Position numbers and translations under genes: made by a program. Shown piece by piece: positions 1 to 15,061 of a stretch of DNA of 64,000 nt (positions within the stretch are counted from its first letter, which is position 1; each line of letters starts with the position of its first letter). Under the pieces are notes generated by a model, which saw only the letters and a list, made by a program, of their open reading frames with translations, made no database searches and was not told where the DNA came from. Source of the stretch: Lethocerus indicus (Eukaryota > Arthropoda > Insecta > Hemiptera > Belostomatidae); NCBI GenBank assembly GCA_019843655.1, contig JACDQD010000004.1:14508001-14572000 (forward strand), in the 5' to 3' direction.

Positions 1-3000
1 AACGTTTACAGCGAAAACTGCTTGGATTTAAAAACCCAAACGAATGTTTGAACCGTATAAATTCCTGCCCGGTTCCTCATCTAGGTGTAAAATACAAACA
101 CAGCCCAAAATTACAAACTAAATTTTCCAAGCCAGAAATGTCACTAATATTCTACTCCAGTCGTTTTCAAAGTGGGAAAAACTGGGAGTCCATACAGCAT
201 AGAAACCCCACAATTGGAACAATAAATAAAGCCCCCGCCATTGTTTCAGCAATACAGAGTTCCGAATGCCGCTACCCGGATAACGGGGGCGTTAATAAAC
301 CATCGAAACACATAAATTGTCTGAAAACTATAATTACAAAGGTGGCGCTGCAAGGGTAAGAATAACAAAATTGTTAATCGAAACGATGGGAATGACTCTT
401 AACATATTTTCGTCCCCTCCCTTGTCACGGTTATATGCAAAAATGCGAATTATTGCGGACTCAATTTCTCTTGCCGTTAGGAATAATTCGTCATGCGACT
501 CCTTTTTATTTTCCTTTATTATTATGTTTAGAGACTACCTAAATAATATAAATGTGTCCCGGCCATAACACATTCAATCAATATCAATAGAGTAATAAGG
601 ATGAGGATATGATAGATAAATCAATAAAAGGCTACAATAATAACACAAAGTAGTAAAAAGAATAATCTAGTTCTTAGTTGTCAGAAATAATTAATTAATT
701 AAAAAAATAATTACTTGTAAAACCCCCATGAGATAAAGGGATATTTTATACAAAATTCTTCTGAGGACGAAAACTAGTCTACCGACTGTAAGCTAAGGGT
801 GGGGGTCCCTGTTATCTGTAGAAGCGAGCGACTCAGCCCATGCGCTTGTGTGCTTTTCTTACTTTATCATCTGATACGTAACTTGAATGTGTATTTAAGA
901 AGGCTATTAAAAAAAGAAACTTTACGACAGAATTACTCTAACGATATTCAGTCTTGCTTTCTGGACCGGTTTATCTCGGGAAACGACGCCCCTTTCCCTG
1001 GCTATCACCCAACCGAATTTACTACGGGTTTGTCGAAAACACAATACGGTCAAATCATTGAAGACCGCATGTTTGAAAGAATTCTGAACATATATACCGG
1101 AGGGCAGACATCATTATCAATCAGTACCAATCGAATATTAAGAAGTAAGACGGACGGTAGATAATAAGGTCAGTACGTTGGTCAGAACATAGTTTTGTTG
1201 GCTTACTGAGGGGTATCCCTAAATTTATTGAGGACTAAAGAACTACTGAAGATGGTGATAAAATAAGAACGAACCAGCGGAGATAGAAATCCACAAGGGT
1301 CATGTTTCTATTTAATATTAAATGATAAGTATGTTACCTGAAAATGTAATGGAATTACACGAAGTATAACCAAATATATCATTCTCTAGATTAACGACTA
1401 ATTAATCCTGAACGAATGATACTCATTATAAATATTATACTTAAATAACATATAATATTTGCCAATGTTATATCGGCTCCGCTCTTAATCAAGTACATTT
1501 GCAATTGAAGATAATTGGCTCGGTCTGCCACGGGGATACGTGTCCATAAATAACCAGGTTCTGGATTAGGAGAATACGGATAGTCATGTCGGACGTCGCC
1601 AGCGTCGGGTTTTAGCATAGAGGTCAAAGCAATCCGGCGGGATCTGGTGTTCGAATATCGGTAACTGAGCGGCGGAATGAATTTTCATTCTATTGCATAT
1701 TTAAAGGATCTGTGTTTTCGTTTCAATCGGTTCCGTTCAAACAGTCCTACGTGTCCAGTAGACATTTTATATTAAATATCAGATTAATGTTTCCTCATTC
1801 ATCTCCAATATATTATTACTTAATTTACATTCTCTTCTAGATCATTGTTGACTGTTAACTTCTACTGTACAACAATTAATTATTGCACACTAAGAACCTG
1901 AATTCAAGAACTTAACGATAAAAACTATTTATGGATTAGTGCCGAACTCACCTTAGTATAAAATTCATACCTGAATAACTGTTGCAATATCGGGTGAAGG
2001 CGTGTAATTTCCGATCTGTTATTCATAACTGACGTTCCCTGTTCATTGAATAATTTTCCACACCCCTTACCATTTTCCTTAATCGACATTGACGACTGCT
2101 AATATTCTGTGACGAAGAAAAATGACAACCGTTTATTTGTTGTTGTCCCCTAAATATCAGGTCAAATTCTGTCTACCAAGTGATCAGTAATAAGACGTTT
2201 AAGGACGTCAAATTGTCTGATCTGGCAAAACAGTAAAAACGCATAGCCAATACAACACAATACAATTTCGTGCACGAGGTTCGTCAGGGTACGCAACCTT
2301 TATAATACGGTAATTGATAAATTAAATACCAGTTTTATACTCTTAAATTATTCTATTATACTCCCAACACCATCATTCGCACGAGACCTAAACAATCTGT
2401 ATATAATCCACAAACCGATAATAAATTCTCTATGTCTGCCATTAACCGACAAAGCACGTCGGTTTTAGTGCCACTGGTGCACACACATACGGTTAACGAT
2501 TATAAACCGCCCGGTTTTATTTCATTTTGAATTCGTTAATCCCCCTCATGCAAGACTTAAATTAATTGAGACAGACAGAGATTCTAAAAAAATCTGTATA
2601 TCTGGATCTAACAGAGTGATGTAAAAATATCAATTATTAAACTAAAAAAGAGAGCGCTAACATAATTTAAGAATTATTAAAAATAATTATTCCAATTTTA
2701 TTACAACGCAATTCCGCGGAATGCAATTCGAGTCGGACGGAAATGATAGAGCGTCACAGATATAAGGGGCGGAACTCAATCTAATTTTATTCCGTTTATG
2801 GGAGTGAAAAAAATAAGGTTAAGAAAAAGTCTTGAAACGAAAATGGAACCAGGAACAAAACGCATCGTTACATTGAAGGCGTTGGCGGTGTACGAACCAC
2901 GCAATATAGCAATAGATGTAGAAAGAAACCTGGATGAATTTCGCTGAAAGGAATGTAACAGTAGAGGGCGCGACTCGGGGATGAAAAGGCGAGGAACACG

Positions 3001-4480
3001 AAGGACCATTCAGACCAAATATAATAATGTGCATTTGTTCTAGTAGCATCCATTTTTAAACTACCTCCCGGTATGTAAACTATTTCGAAATATAATTTAT
3101 ATTGGATCAAATACAAATTGATTATTCACGCATATTTTAATACTATCATCTTGGAATAAAGTAAACAGATCTATTAGGTTTCTAACAGTTATTTTGGTGA
3201 CTGGAAAGTTATAACTCGTTTTAAAAATAAAAAATGTACGGGGAAATGTAAGGAAAGAAATTAGCCACTTGTATAGAAGTAGTAGTTAATTGGTTAATAA
3301 TTATGGTCATGAAGAACAATTTCTGAGCAAACCCTGGGTTTTAACATAACATTTCAATATTACGATTATGGCAATGATAAGAATTTAGTTCATTTGTGCT
3401 TGATAGTTGATATGTGGGAGGAGACAGGTTCAATTAATATATATCCTTGGAGCATTTTTTGTTTGTACTTCGTATAAAGTCCTAAAAGAATAACCTTTGA
3501 AGAAATGTGAAAAACGAGGGAAATAAAACGAAAAATATTACTGTTTTCTTATCGTAAAACTTTATGCATAGACATAACGGGGAATGCATAAATTTTACGG
3601 TCTTGTTCATTCTGTTTGATACTGGCGGCCGGAAATCGTTGCGATATCTCTATCAACATTTTTAACGCTGCAGCTCCATCTTTGACCATATGCAGCACAA
3701 AAGCCCGATGAAATGATTGAAATCAAAATATGTGACTGAGCCATTGGGAAAAGAAAGCGTCACAGTAAACATAAGAAATATGATTTCCTTATTTAAAAGT
3801 TACATACAATTAACTAAGGAAAAAGCCATACATTTTTAGTAATCAGAAGCCACACAGCAGATTTGATCAGCCATACCGCTTAAAACAAAACAAGAAATTT
3901 TTTTATGATTTATAGAAATATATATTTTAACGAAAATTCGGTCATACAATTTTTCAATAGGAGGAACAATACAAATATTCTGAAGTTATTTGATAGACCT
4001 GGTACACCTATTGAATAATCCCGAAGTATTGGGCGGTACCTTGCGACGATAACACTGGGATATCTATTCCTAGTCCGCTTCACCTAGGGGTAATTCGTTT
4101 GTACCCCAAAGGCTCAACTATCTTACGGATGGGACTTGATCTTTAATGTAACACTCCCTTCCTGGGGATAATTCTGTCAAAGACATATTGTTGGCCTTAT
4201 TAAGGCCTTATCCGGGGGTCAGTTCAATCTTTCTGCCCCAAACAATTATTATGGCGTAATGTTCATTATCCCGCGTGGCACATTGTGCCTCCGAGTTTTA
4301 ATTAACCAGGAAATACAATGTATTGTTTGTTCTAGTTGATCCCGAGCAATTTTTATCGCTTCTATTATTGCCAAAATTCCCTGGAAGGGGCACATTGCTA
4401 AAAGCAAACGAGCCGTTTGTCCCACAGTCGTGTTCCACATAACGCGAATGAAATAGCAGCAGGGGGGGAGTTATCAAATG
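1..4480. other. Unrecognised intergenic DNA
   Basis: AT-rich with near-normal CpG. Only short open frames, mostly non-ATG, and none resembling a protein. Apart from the CTCF-like site at 2958 I see no feature. An AGGTGGCGCTG core near 340 matches only the 3' half of a CTCF site. Confidence 0.6.
2958..2971 (+). promoter_or_regulatory. CTCF-like motif
   Basis: The 14-mer ACAGTAGAGGGCGC matches the CTCF core CCASYAGRKGGCRS at 13 of 14 positions (first base A for C). It sits in DNA without recognisable genes. Insects with CTCF use a related core. Confidence 0.4.
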
Positions 4481-4520
4481 GAGTAATTGTTATTTATCGG
4501 GGCCGTTAATTATTATTTGT

Positions 4521-4534
4521 GGGGGGGGGGGGGG
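4521..4534 (+). repeat. Poly-G run (14 G)
   Basis: Fourteen consecutive G residues, with further G-rich DNA around. The length is prone to sequencing error. Confidence 0.9.
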
Positions 4535-4889
4535 TTGGCGAAAGAAGAGTTGGTGACTTAAAGGCGGCCGAGAGTGCCAACGGTAACGGCTTCACCTTTT
4601 TGCCGCTGTCACTAATCGGCCCGGGGTCTTCGCTTACACGCTTCCTGAAAGAGCTTAAGTGACGAAAAAACCTTAAGGAGGGAGGTGGCAAAAGGGACGG
4701 CCTTTGCTAAGTGGGGAAAAGAAAGGGAAACCCTTTTTAAAATTTTTCCAACCTAATTGTTGCCCCGGTTGCGTCTCCACCTTAGCCAGAGGGTAGAAAG
4801 GCCCTATAGTTCTAATCTGTTACTATTATTTGTAATACTTCTGTAGCAAATATTTCTGCTGAATCTGTTTGCATTTAAATTAGATTGTG

Positions 4890-4980
4890 CGATTTAGCAT
4901 AAGACTAAATCCAACTGAAAGGAGATCGCAAGAATTCCATATGGTTTTATTCCAAACCCTCGCGGACATCCTAACGGGTA
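4890..4980 (+). repeat. Dispersed repeat, copy 1
   Basis: It contains the family landmarks in order: TTTAGCATAAGAC, GGAGATCGCAAGAA and TTATTCCAAACCCTCGCG. It shares these with copies near 15.4, 25.1, 34.4, 35.5 and 50.2 kb. Confidence 0.6.
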
Positions 4981-5108
4981 ACTTAAATTAATGCGCTAAA
5001 TTTTTTATGAATTAATTATATCAGCAATATAGAGAGAATCTATTATTCGCAGCCGAGTTTGGAATTCTTATGCTTCACAAAATGAGCAATATGTTTTTGG
5101 AAGGTCGA

Positions 5109-5180
5109 GTTTGGTGGCCAAGAGTGACGTAGCGCTTGTCCAGACCTGGTTCGGATTCCTGTCATCGCCATTAGGATTCG
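5109..5180 (+). mobile_element. tRNA-derived SINE-like segment
   Basis: TGGTGGCCAAGAGTGA resembles a Pol III box A. About 35 bases on, GGTTCGGATTCC resembles box B, and the intervening AGCGCTTGTCC fits a decayed tRNA body. It does not fold into an intact tRNA by eye. Confidence 0.35.
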
Positions 5181-5199
5181 GTTAGTCATACACAAAGTA

Positions 5200-7256
5200 T
5201 GTCAACAGGACTTCCCCTAACCCTGCACTCATGGTTATGGGATAGTGAATGCACTAACTAAAATGGAAACTACTATGGAGAAGCGCCCTTTCGGTTTATG
5301 GTCATTTATCTAACCTTATTTGTTCTTCTTTACGTTCACCTACAAAACAAGAAGTTCTGACCAAGACTGTCTTACAGCCGAACAAAGATAAAATGTTGAA
5401 AGTCCGATAGCATATTGAAGTTTCTTCAGTTCTGCCGGTGGCACCAATGATATTGTTATGAATCCATGAGAGCTTTTAAAAAAATAACAAAATTTACATT
5501 TACCAATATTTTCCCTAAGCTCAAGTTTTGTAGTTATGGAAACAAAAAACAAATCTGGTAAACTGATACTGGACAATTTCTATTGAATAACTTTTAAGAA
5601 GGCAATGTTAGTCCCATTAACAGTATTTATCCACACGAGCAAAAAAGATACACACACACAAACAGTGCCAAAAGGGACAGAGATGAAGTTGGGACTTGTA
5701 CTTGGAGGCGGGACCTGATCAAGCCAATAGAGGCGGCGCGGCGGCCAACAGCCCAAGACTATTGTGACACTATAACAAGATACTATAATAAACAAAGAGG
5801 CAGTCAGTGATAGTCCGGTCATCCGTATGTCAATTATTTAACACACATCCACACACGTGCGCGCGCAATACGTTGACATTATTTATAGTTGGTCCCATCG
5901 TAACCTCCCCAATATAAAAGTTTGTGAATCATAAAATCTCCCACCGTATAGGGCGCAATGTTCGCTACATTATTATATTACTACCGTGATTCTCTATACT
6001 AGTTTAGAATTCTCTGGACACGTACGGAATACGAGTTCCCTATTGGCCCATATATACTACAATTTGCAGTTGTCCTCGAAAAAATTCAGTCGGAATATTT
6101 ATAAAGGAATATTAAAAATTTACAGATCGGTGGGTCAAATAAAGCACCGGTTAAATTGAACACAAAATGAAGTAACGTTTAAATTAAAACCGATGGGCAA
6201 TTCGGGGAATTCCATTTCCTGCTTCATTTCGCCCATTAGTAAAATTCGCGGATTGTTGTTTACTCGTAATATTGTTCGTTTAAACATCTAAATTCGAATT
6301 ATTCTAGCGTCATTTACGCAGTGTGCATTGTATGTTGTGTTTGGTTGAGAAACGTTAGGGCATATTATAGTATCTATTGTCTTTTACGGAATACGAATTA
6401 CCAATAAATATGAACCCTTTAATGATACGTTTTTCTGATTTATATTGTAATTTCCATTTCAATACTAAAAGACATGCTTTCCAATTGCCCCTTCCCAAAT
6501 TTAGTACTGTAACCAGAGAATAAAAGTGAACTTTTATCGTAGGGTTAATACACAGACAACATTTTTCAACTGCATTATGTTATCATCATTATATTTTAAA
6601 GCAACATCTTACTTATTTGGACCTCTGCCAGATCCTGTGTGGACTTGTACCAACACTAACAATGTGAATAAAGCAAAAATAAACTTTCCATGAAAACATT
6701 TTCAGTGAACGAAGGAAAACCCGATTTACTGAGGTGGAACTAATTTCAGAAACACGATACATTTACACCTAAGCCTACATCATGACGACGCACAACTCAC
6801 ATTTTCAATGTATATCTTAAAATTTCATAGCGCAATCACTACACTAACTAACGTGGATACCATCTGCATGGGAGAGGAGGCCCTCTTATGTTTCCACAAA
6901 TTATTATCTTTATTATTTTACGGACCTAGGCACGTGGAATATAGTTCATGACGACGGGTGATGAATATCTTCTGTCGGTAAGGACAGAAAGACTTTCCGA
7001 AGGATAGGGACAGTCGGAGCCAAAACAAACAAGTGAGAGTTTATATACCTCTACAGTAGCCTTCACAATGGACCCCTACAATAGGTTGGATCTCGTATGG
7101 AGGATGGAAGACTCCCAATAAGATATTGAACCAGGACTCCAAAAAATGAACTCGAAAGCAGTAAGCTCGAGACAGAGCGGGCATACATATGCTACTGAGG
7201 AACAACCCAAGGTCCTACATGGACTGTAGTAACGTTCTAGTGTAATTTATATATAT

Positions 7257-7312
<56 letters not shown>

Positions 7313-10300
7313 CAAGAAATGGACTTTCTAAATCAGACATTAATGTGCGGCCCACATCAAGGGTTCATGAGGTTATTTTTCAGCGAAATTGTGATTACCT
7401 GGACCGTGTAGTATTATTCAGTTTTATTACCGCTAAGGGAAACCCTGTGCAACTATGGCTTTTTCATCAGGTTTAAACATCAGCGTTTTGAGGTTCACTG
7501 AACAATTCTGAAATTTAAAATGCAACAGAATTTAATGAAAACGCGGTGTTAACGATGCAGACTACGGACAATTGTAATTTAAACTCCGGAATTTATTGCA
7601 AGATATAACAACGATTATGCTTTTAAATAATTCTATTCAATCGCATAATTATTATACATTTCCAATATTTATCCCCATTCAATCGGGTAACGTCCATTCG
7701 TGGTTTTGAGGAAAGTTATTTATATAAAAACGACCTTTCATCGAATGATCTGACGAAGTTGTCCAGAATGAGAATGAAACCATCAAATTAATTACTTGAT
7801 AGTTAAGAGGTCGTCAATTAAACTGGTATTAATGTTATGCAGAGCGTAGAGAAAAATAGTCACACTTACATTAGGTTATTCACGGTACAATATAAACACA
7901 TGAAAATCAGTGATATTATTTTGTTAGTCGGAATATATTTGGCATACGAATTGCTATCTATAAATGCAAGTTCCTGAATTTTGGCTTAGTCTCTCTGAAG
8001 GTTGGAACAAATGAACACCAATGGAAAGGTGATATCGGAGGGTAAATGGGACAATTTGGTCCGCCTAACTACGCCGATTTCGGGAGGGCAATTTCACTTT
8101 GGCGGGCGATACAACACCGGATCAGTACTCTATCCCAGTTAACCATTGATACTGACACCTCAATCCGACTAAAGGCAGTAAAAAAAATTATATGCCACCA
8201 TGGACGGAATAATTGAAATATGCCACTCGTCAGTTTTGGGAAAGCAGAAGTTACAACTCTTAAAAAATTCCTGCTGAGTGTTAGTGGTCCTCAGATAACT
8301 AAACATTGCTAACAAGATGCAGACGCGCTTGTGGCACATTGTATAAATACTCAAAGTTATATTATCCGCCCATTAATTCCCGTAGCGATAAGTGCAACCG
8401 AATGCTTCATAGTCCTTGAGCTTCCGGTTGTGTGAAAAGCAGATTTTGTAAAGAAAGGGATCCTTCGCACAAGCAAACCTTTTCCCTGTAGAAAAAATGT
8501 ACTGCGCCTAGGGTAGTTAGAAATACTCAATCACGCTATAGGTTTCTTCGGTTTACATATTAATTATTGACAACATTCTATAATATATTATCCTATAGGA
8601 ATAACATTTTTTTAACATTCATATGGATTTAAAGAGTTTGGAGTAATTATTGTCATAACATATGTACGTACTGAAATCAGTATGCTAACACCAACGTGAT
8701 GTTCTTTTTAATAATGACACTAAGACAAAAATATTGAAAAAATGAATGAAAATAATAGTAATTCATAGTGATATTACATTTAATATTATGAAAAAAATTG
8801 AAAGATAACGTTTCAGAGTGATTTTGATTAACTTTTATTCATATACCTCATATATTAAAGAAAGTTTACATCAGCTTTAAACAAGAATAAAGATATTATA
8901 GAGGGGAATGAGATATATTTAGGCTGCTGGGAAACACGAACATTAAATGTATTTTCTTTATCGAAACTACCTTGTGGGTCTGAGCGATTTCCTTTCGTTA
9001 TGTTTTATCTGGCGAAAGTCGGGAAGAGTCTTGACTGACGAGATTTCTTGAGTCGCAGAGAATCGTTCAAAACGGGGAAAAATCACGTCTGCCGATAGTC
9101 AAATGTTGGTCAGACCGGTCGGTATTGTTTCAGGAATATAGTGGAACAAGATAAAATAACGAATTAAAATACGGGATTGAACGGAACAGCCAATATAGAG
9201 CACGCAGATGAACTGAGACACAGAGTACGATGCCAAGTGGGGGAAGCCCAAACCACAGTCCTGCCAACCAGGCGCCAGAAACAGGGCTCGCAGAACTACG
9301 CAACTAAATTTACCCGAACTAGGCAGAATTTTATAGCTTTAGACATGATAGAGGCAGTTGATATTTTCACGCGAATAACTTTTTACGAACGATCCGGCAG
9401 TTAGATCCATGTTCGAATAAAAATGGCAGTGCCACTTTACAAATATAAAAGTCGTTGGCTGCGGTGACGTTAAAAATTAACTCAGAAATTTCAATATGTC
9501 CCAGTATACTCTAATATACTTGCGTGTTAGAAAACCTTCAAATAATTCTGAATCATTAATTCGAAATTTGAGTGCATTTAATTGCAACTGAAATTGCACC
9601 TTGATTACATTTTTAATCAAATTCATCAATCGTGATGGTCGACTGAGATACGGCCAGACGACGACCTACCGTTACTCTCATTGAGGAGCTAAGGAATTAA
9701 TCTACTACAGGTTCCCTCTGCCATAAAGACGAAAGTCCATAATTAATAAAACCCCAATATTATTATATGACATTTAAATGTTATGTGTTATGCTAAATAT
9801 GTGTTAAATGTTAAGAACATTTGAATACCTATAAGATAATCATATCAGATATTTGTTCCGCATACCCGAAATCCGGGGGCAGGAAAGAGTTTTAAGTGCC
9901 AAGAATTAACTTCAAAAAGGTATTTTAATTTATTCCGCAGTGTTTATTTTCTGCGCCAATCAAACTTCTTCCTGCTGCCTTGGACGGACACCGCGCTGTT
10001 CCAGTTAATTAATTACTGTACTATAAATAAAATCTGTTTTGAGAAAATAATTCACAACTTTGAGTGTGCATAAAATAACCATAGTTCTAGGTAATGACAA
10101 AATGTCGTGTATTTACGTATAAATACACAGATACTATTTACGTATCAAACAACAATTTACAATGAACAATCTACGTATAATGAAAAAATGCATTATCTTC
10201 GGGGTAAAAATTACGATTACAAACAAAATTACTTAGTCTATAAAAACTAATTTTTAGATTAACCGAGTACAACGTTCAGTGTTACATTTCTCGATTCTGG

Positions 10301-12990
10301 CAAATATATTTCAAAATACAAGTCCTCATAACATCCCGATTTTCTTACGTTATCAATAGGGTTGTTACCAATTCGCAATAGTTAGTGAAAATATAATTTC
10401 ATATATTTTAGGTCCCTTGACGTCCATTTGTCGCTTGAGTTACAAGCAAGTCGCTCTGGCCTTGTGTTCATATATTCCAGAGTTTCAATATCTCGATAGT
10501 TTTTAAGATAACTATGTACGTTCATTGTATTCCTCCAACTACGCGTTTTCTATTTTTTCTTTTATTGATTTTCAATATATAAATTGAACCTGACGTACGT
10601 TATGTGTACAATTTAAATGGGGTTATTGGGTTTGTAAGATAAAAATTAAGAACAACGAGATTGCGAAATAAAAACGGCATGAAAAACGGTAGCAAGCCGC
10701 ATTTAAGTAAGGTTCTGACGTAGGTTTAATTTTGAACACAACCAAGAGGGAAGAGGAGAAGGTTGGATAGGGGAAAAACACTATGTTCCTTATTTGCACA
10801 GTGAGGTTTCCCGATTAAATTAAAATCTTGCACCCTCGCCTATGTAGATGGCCCCATTGTCACATAGTATCCCACCGTCCAATGGTTTCACAGAACGGCC
10901 GAATAGGGGTGGTGAATAGAAATGAAGTTTTTGCGGTTATAAAGTTTATTCAGGGAAGATAACATCAATATGGATCATTGATTCCAAGATAATTGATAGG
11001 TCGCCCATACTGTATTACTGCCATATTAAAAAACAGAAAGTAGCTTCTTTTCAGAACATCATGACTTTTAAATCTCTTAAAACTCTTTAAAATATTTTAT
11101 TTAAGTGCCTAGTGGAATGAACAGGGAAGCATGGTACAAATTTAAAGAAATAACATTTCTCAAAAAATTGCGGTGTCATCCGTGATTCAAGATTCAAAGC
11201 ATATTAAAACCAGTGATTATGTAATGTATAGAGCGTAATACCTTGAGATTACGAAGTTGACCTCATAGAGTGAAATGGTTATTAACTTATTTCCTACGAT
11301 TTAGGGGTTATTTGATACATTCTTAATAAAGCGCTGTAAAAGCACACTAGTCCTCAGCAACCTACCATACTATGTACATGTTCTATTGCAAAATGTGTAT
11401 AACAATGTTATTTCGAACAGAACGAGGTGTCAAGTAGTTCACACTTACAGCCCGGCCACGCATTGAGGACTCTCTTGGCTCGGTTTTAGTTTTAATTGCT
11501 AAAAAAACAGAAACGCAAAAATAGAAATCTAACCAGTTCAAGTTGATTTACTTATTATAAATTATGTTGCGTCATATTCAGTTTTGTAGGACTGTATGGA
11601 TCAGTAGTTAGGACGATGCAAAGGCTATTCAGTAAAACCGTTTAAAATTTAGTTCGCGGCTTTTTATGTCATTGGCATGTGGCACTGGCAAATTTTATAA
11701 GTGACGATTTGTTGCCTAATGGTGATGATCAGGTGCGATAATACTAAGGCATTAAAGTGGCACGGCCGTTATTGGGGTATTGGCAACGTGCCGTGGCATT
11801 GGTGCTCTGGCTGTGCATGTTCTATAGACCCCGTCGTCTCATACGATCAATACTAGATGCGCCAACTTAGGCCTCTTTCTCCACTATCTTGGGTGACCCC
11901 TCCTCTCTTTTGTTCATAGACAACCCTACATCCTTTACTTTGCGCGTCATAACTTCCATTACTAAAATTTTTATAAAAATGCGAATTAAAACACAGTCTT
12001 AGAGTAACCGCGCGGTTGTGTGTCATTTAGGACTATTTGTTTGTAATTTTACGTCTTCCGTAGATCACTTCGGAATCGATGTTCGAACGTTACTTTAACT
12101 TTAAAAATCCGTAGCAATAGGTTAACTAATGCCTTTCAGGTAATAACAACGATTACATTGAATCACACACTGCTAAAATTCGCAAAACAAGACTTATTGT
12201 CATGTTACTATATGCCTGATATACCTGCCTAAATGTTAGTGAGCCAAACATCTCCTGTTTTAAATCGATAGTGTTCCTTAAACGCTCTACTTCCTACATA
12301 ATTAAACATTACAGCTTCTTTTTAATATTCGAAGATGATTTATTATTGCTTTTAATAACTTCTTCAGAATATAATTTCCTATTCCCTTCACCCTGCGAAT
12401 ATACTCAATACTAAGTTGTCTTCTAATATACATGCATCGTTGTTCTGTGTACCAATCAAATACAGCAATACTGGCAATACTTCATTTCTACTACGCAATT
12501 CACGCATGTCACTAACCAGTGACACGTTTAAAGATAAAGCATTTTTCATTTTGTGTAGATTTTGTCAACACTACTTTATCCGTTAGTTTTAGTCGTGGAC
12601 CATTAGTCTAGATAGTTGAATTCAAATCTGTAGGTCGTAATAAAATTATGAGTTGCCTGATAACAGTATGAATTTCAAACGGGCTTCACAGAGTCGCCTG
12701 TGAATAGTTGACAGATAATAATTGCACATTTCTATATAAGGTATAACAATACGAAATAAATTGTATTAACAGATACAGATTGAACGTAAATTGATACCTA
12801 TAAAATACTATGCTAAAAAGCTTTACATACTATCTCAGGCTGTTAGATTTCAGATATCCCACTATTACAAAACGTAGAAACGTAAGACGAAAACAATTTG
12901 AGAAGATCGCTGAATCGTAGACTGTGCACATCGATTAAAAAACCTAATCTGCCATAATCATAGCAATGTTTGCTTCTTCTCAGGGCCCAG
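5200..12990. other. Unrecognised intergenic DNA
   Basis: No coding frame above chance, no RNA gene and no repeat other than the 7.25-kb microsatellite. Around 11.68-11.81 kb several TGGCA-type words cluster and GGCACGG pairs with CGTGCC at short range, a weak hairpin. Confidence 0.6.
7248..7310. repeat. Compound (TA)n(CA)n(TA)n microsatellite
   Basis: About five TA, nine CA and nineteen TA units in uninterrupted succession. Confidence 0.95.
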
Positions 12991-14292
12991 CACACGTGTA
13001 CTGCACCCTACATACAGAAAAAACACAAGCCGACATAAATGAAACCCCTCACAAATACTAATCCACACACTCCATCACAAATACTAACAGTATACAACTC
13101 AGGATCGCGCCCTAAAGAAGGTGAAAGGGACACTTTCTTCTCTTGCAGCCTGTTCCTGACAGATTTAGATATCAGAATTAATGAACAATAATGGGCTAAC
13201 GCATAAGACAAGCCAAATAGAATGGAATAAATAAACAAGCATCTTAAAGATGAATGTGGCAAGTGTAGCATTATAATTAACAATATTTGAATAATCACTG
13301 AAAATAATTAGGGGATGTCTAGAACACATTCATAGGTTCATCTAACAATCTTAAGGAACCATCCAATGATATAACTGAACCTATACATAAAACCTATCCA
13401 CTTAACCTCTTGAGTGCAGAGTGCAAACATAAAATGTGTACGAAACCTTCAGCATCAGAAGTTATGAGAAGTTGGCATTACTATTTTGGTTGTTGAGCAT
13501 GTACCTTATTGTTATAGAAAATTGAAATATTGAAAAATTTAAATATTTAAGAAAATGGATGGAATTTAATTTTTAAAAATGAACTAGCTACAACAGCAAT
13601 TGTGAAAGTAAATATTTACTTTTCCCCCTTTATTTGAAATGCCACCATACATTGTTCAACTTGTAACAAAACCATAAATTAAATGTTCACATTATATATA
13701 ATTTTAAGTAGTTAGATTTAATATTAAATAGTTTTTAATACATAATGATTTTTTGTGTTAAAACAATTCAAAATTGAATTTTTCTCATCTTGTAAAAAGG
13801 TTTACTATTGTCAATGTATATATATTGACTAATCTTGTAACAAGGAGTTTCATATTTTGTTACTTAGATAAATATATTAAACTTCAATGTTAAACTATAC
13901 TTGGCAAATTCGTATTAAGATCCTTATGAAGAGGTCTTCAGGCACAGGCATTTTAAAACTACTATACATTTATAAAATATTACCAAATGGTGATTGTAAG
14001 TAGTCAGTAATAATCTATAATAGTTTCCCTGTAATGGTATTTAAGTTTGGAACCCAAATAACTTTATTTACAATTTCCTAGATATTACAAAAAGTAAAGG
14101 ATCTTAAAAGTCATATATAAGAGAGTAGAGAATATTGTACTATCAATTATTATAACAACCTAAATTAAATAATAAAATTTAAAAAACAAAATTAAAACAT
14201 TACTGAAAACATGCTAATTAAATCATTACTTCCTTCACTAATAATAAAAGGATTTTAGCATTTCCAGAAGATGTAGCCATTCAAATTCTGCA

Positions 14293-14538
14293 CTAAAACC
14301 AAATATGTAGTAAAGTGCATAGTAGAGAATAGTATGAGAAATAAATATAGAGACCTAACCAAATAAAAAATATATGACTTGAAAATATATATGAAATATA
14401 TTGGACTTTAATTTCAATATATTTTTTGTCTGCCATAAATCCTATTTCGTTTGGCAACTGTAATAAACCCTGTTTATTTTCTATATGTGCCTGTGCCTTT
14501 CTATTTCGCTTAGAAGGCACATACTTGTAAATTAAGTT
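14293..14538 (-). other. Exon-like open frame, unrecognised
   Basis: A good minus-strand acceptor (TTCTTCTTTAAG, ending at 14539) opens a phase-0 frame beginning NLIYKYVPSKRNRKAQ and continuing with ENKQGLLQLPNEIGFMADKK. The first 40 or so residues look protein-like (mixed, charged). The tail is AT-driven hydrophobic sequence and probably not coding. No clear donor is seen. It lies about 0.5 kb downstream of the GTAAGT donor at 15061 and is in phase with it, so the two may be exons of one gene. The function is unknown. Confidence 0.25.
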
Positions 14539-14577
14539 CTTAAAGAAGAATTAATTTTTAATATGATGATACACAAT

Positions 14578-14660
14578 TTAAATTATTAAGACATATTATT
14601 TTAATTATTAAGAAATGTTATTTTAATTATTAAGAAATGTTATTTTAATTATTAAGAAAT
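14578..14660. repeat. 22-bp tandem repeat, about 3.7 copies
   Basis: The unit TTTTAATTATTAAGAAATGT plus TA recurs with a 22-nt period. The first copy is diverged. Confidence 0.85.
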
Positions 14661-15061
14661 CAGATTTCTTAATTAGTTAATAGCCTATTTTTGTTTTATA
14701 TTCACCATTATAAAACACAATAGTAACTACATTATCTATTATCTGCAATATGAATATCACAGTATACTTACTGTAGCTTCATTCTGTATAAAATAAATTA
14801 TGATTACAAAAATTTTGAGACAGATATGTAATGTACTTATTTTCAAATAATAATTAGTAAATAACCAAACATGAAACTATGAAATTCATTAAGAATATCC
14901 CTCGTGGTTAATTCAATTATTATTTATTATATATTTATTGACATTCAAATTATATAACAAACCATATTGACATTGTATTATTTCAGATCAACTGAAGACC
15001 TATCCCTTATAAAGTTTTTTCAAATCAAACAAATATCTGACTAATGTTATTATGGACTTAC

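Noticed and set aside
341..351. AGGTGGCGCTG as a third CTCF site
   Set aside because: It matches only the 3' half of the core; the CCASY half is absent.
13008..13298. 96-codon membrane-like frame (minus) and a plus-strand acceptor with nearby AATAAA
   Set aside because: GTG start, no motif, and the plus-strand terminal-exon reading rests only on one acceptor and a common hexamer.
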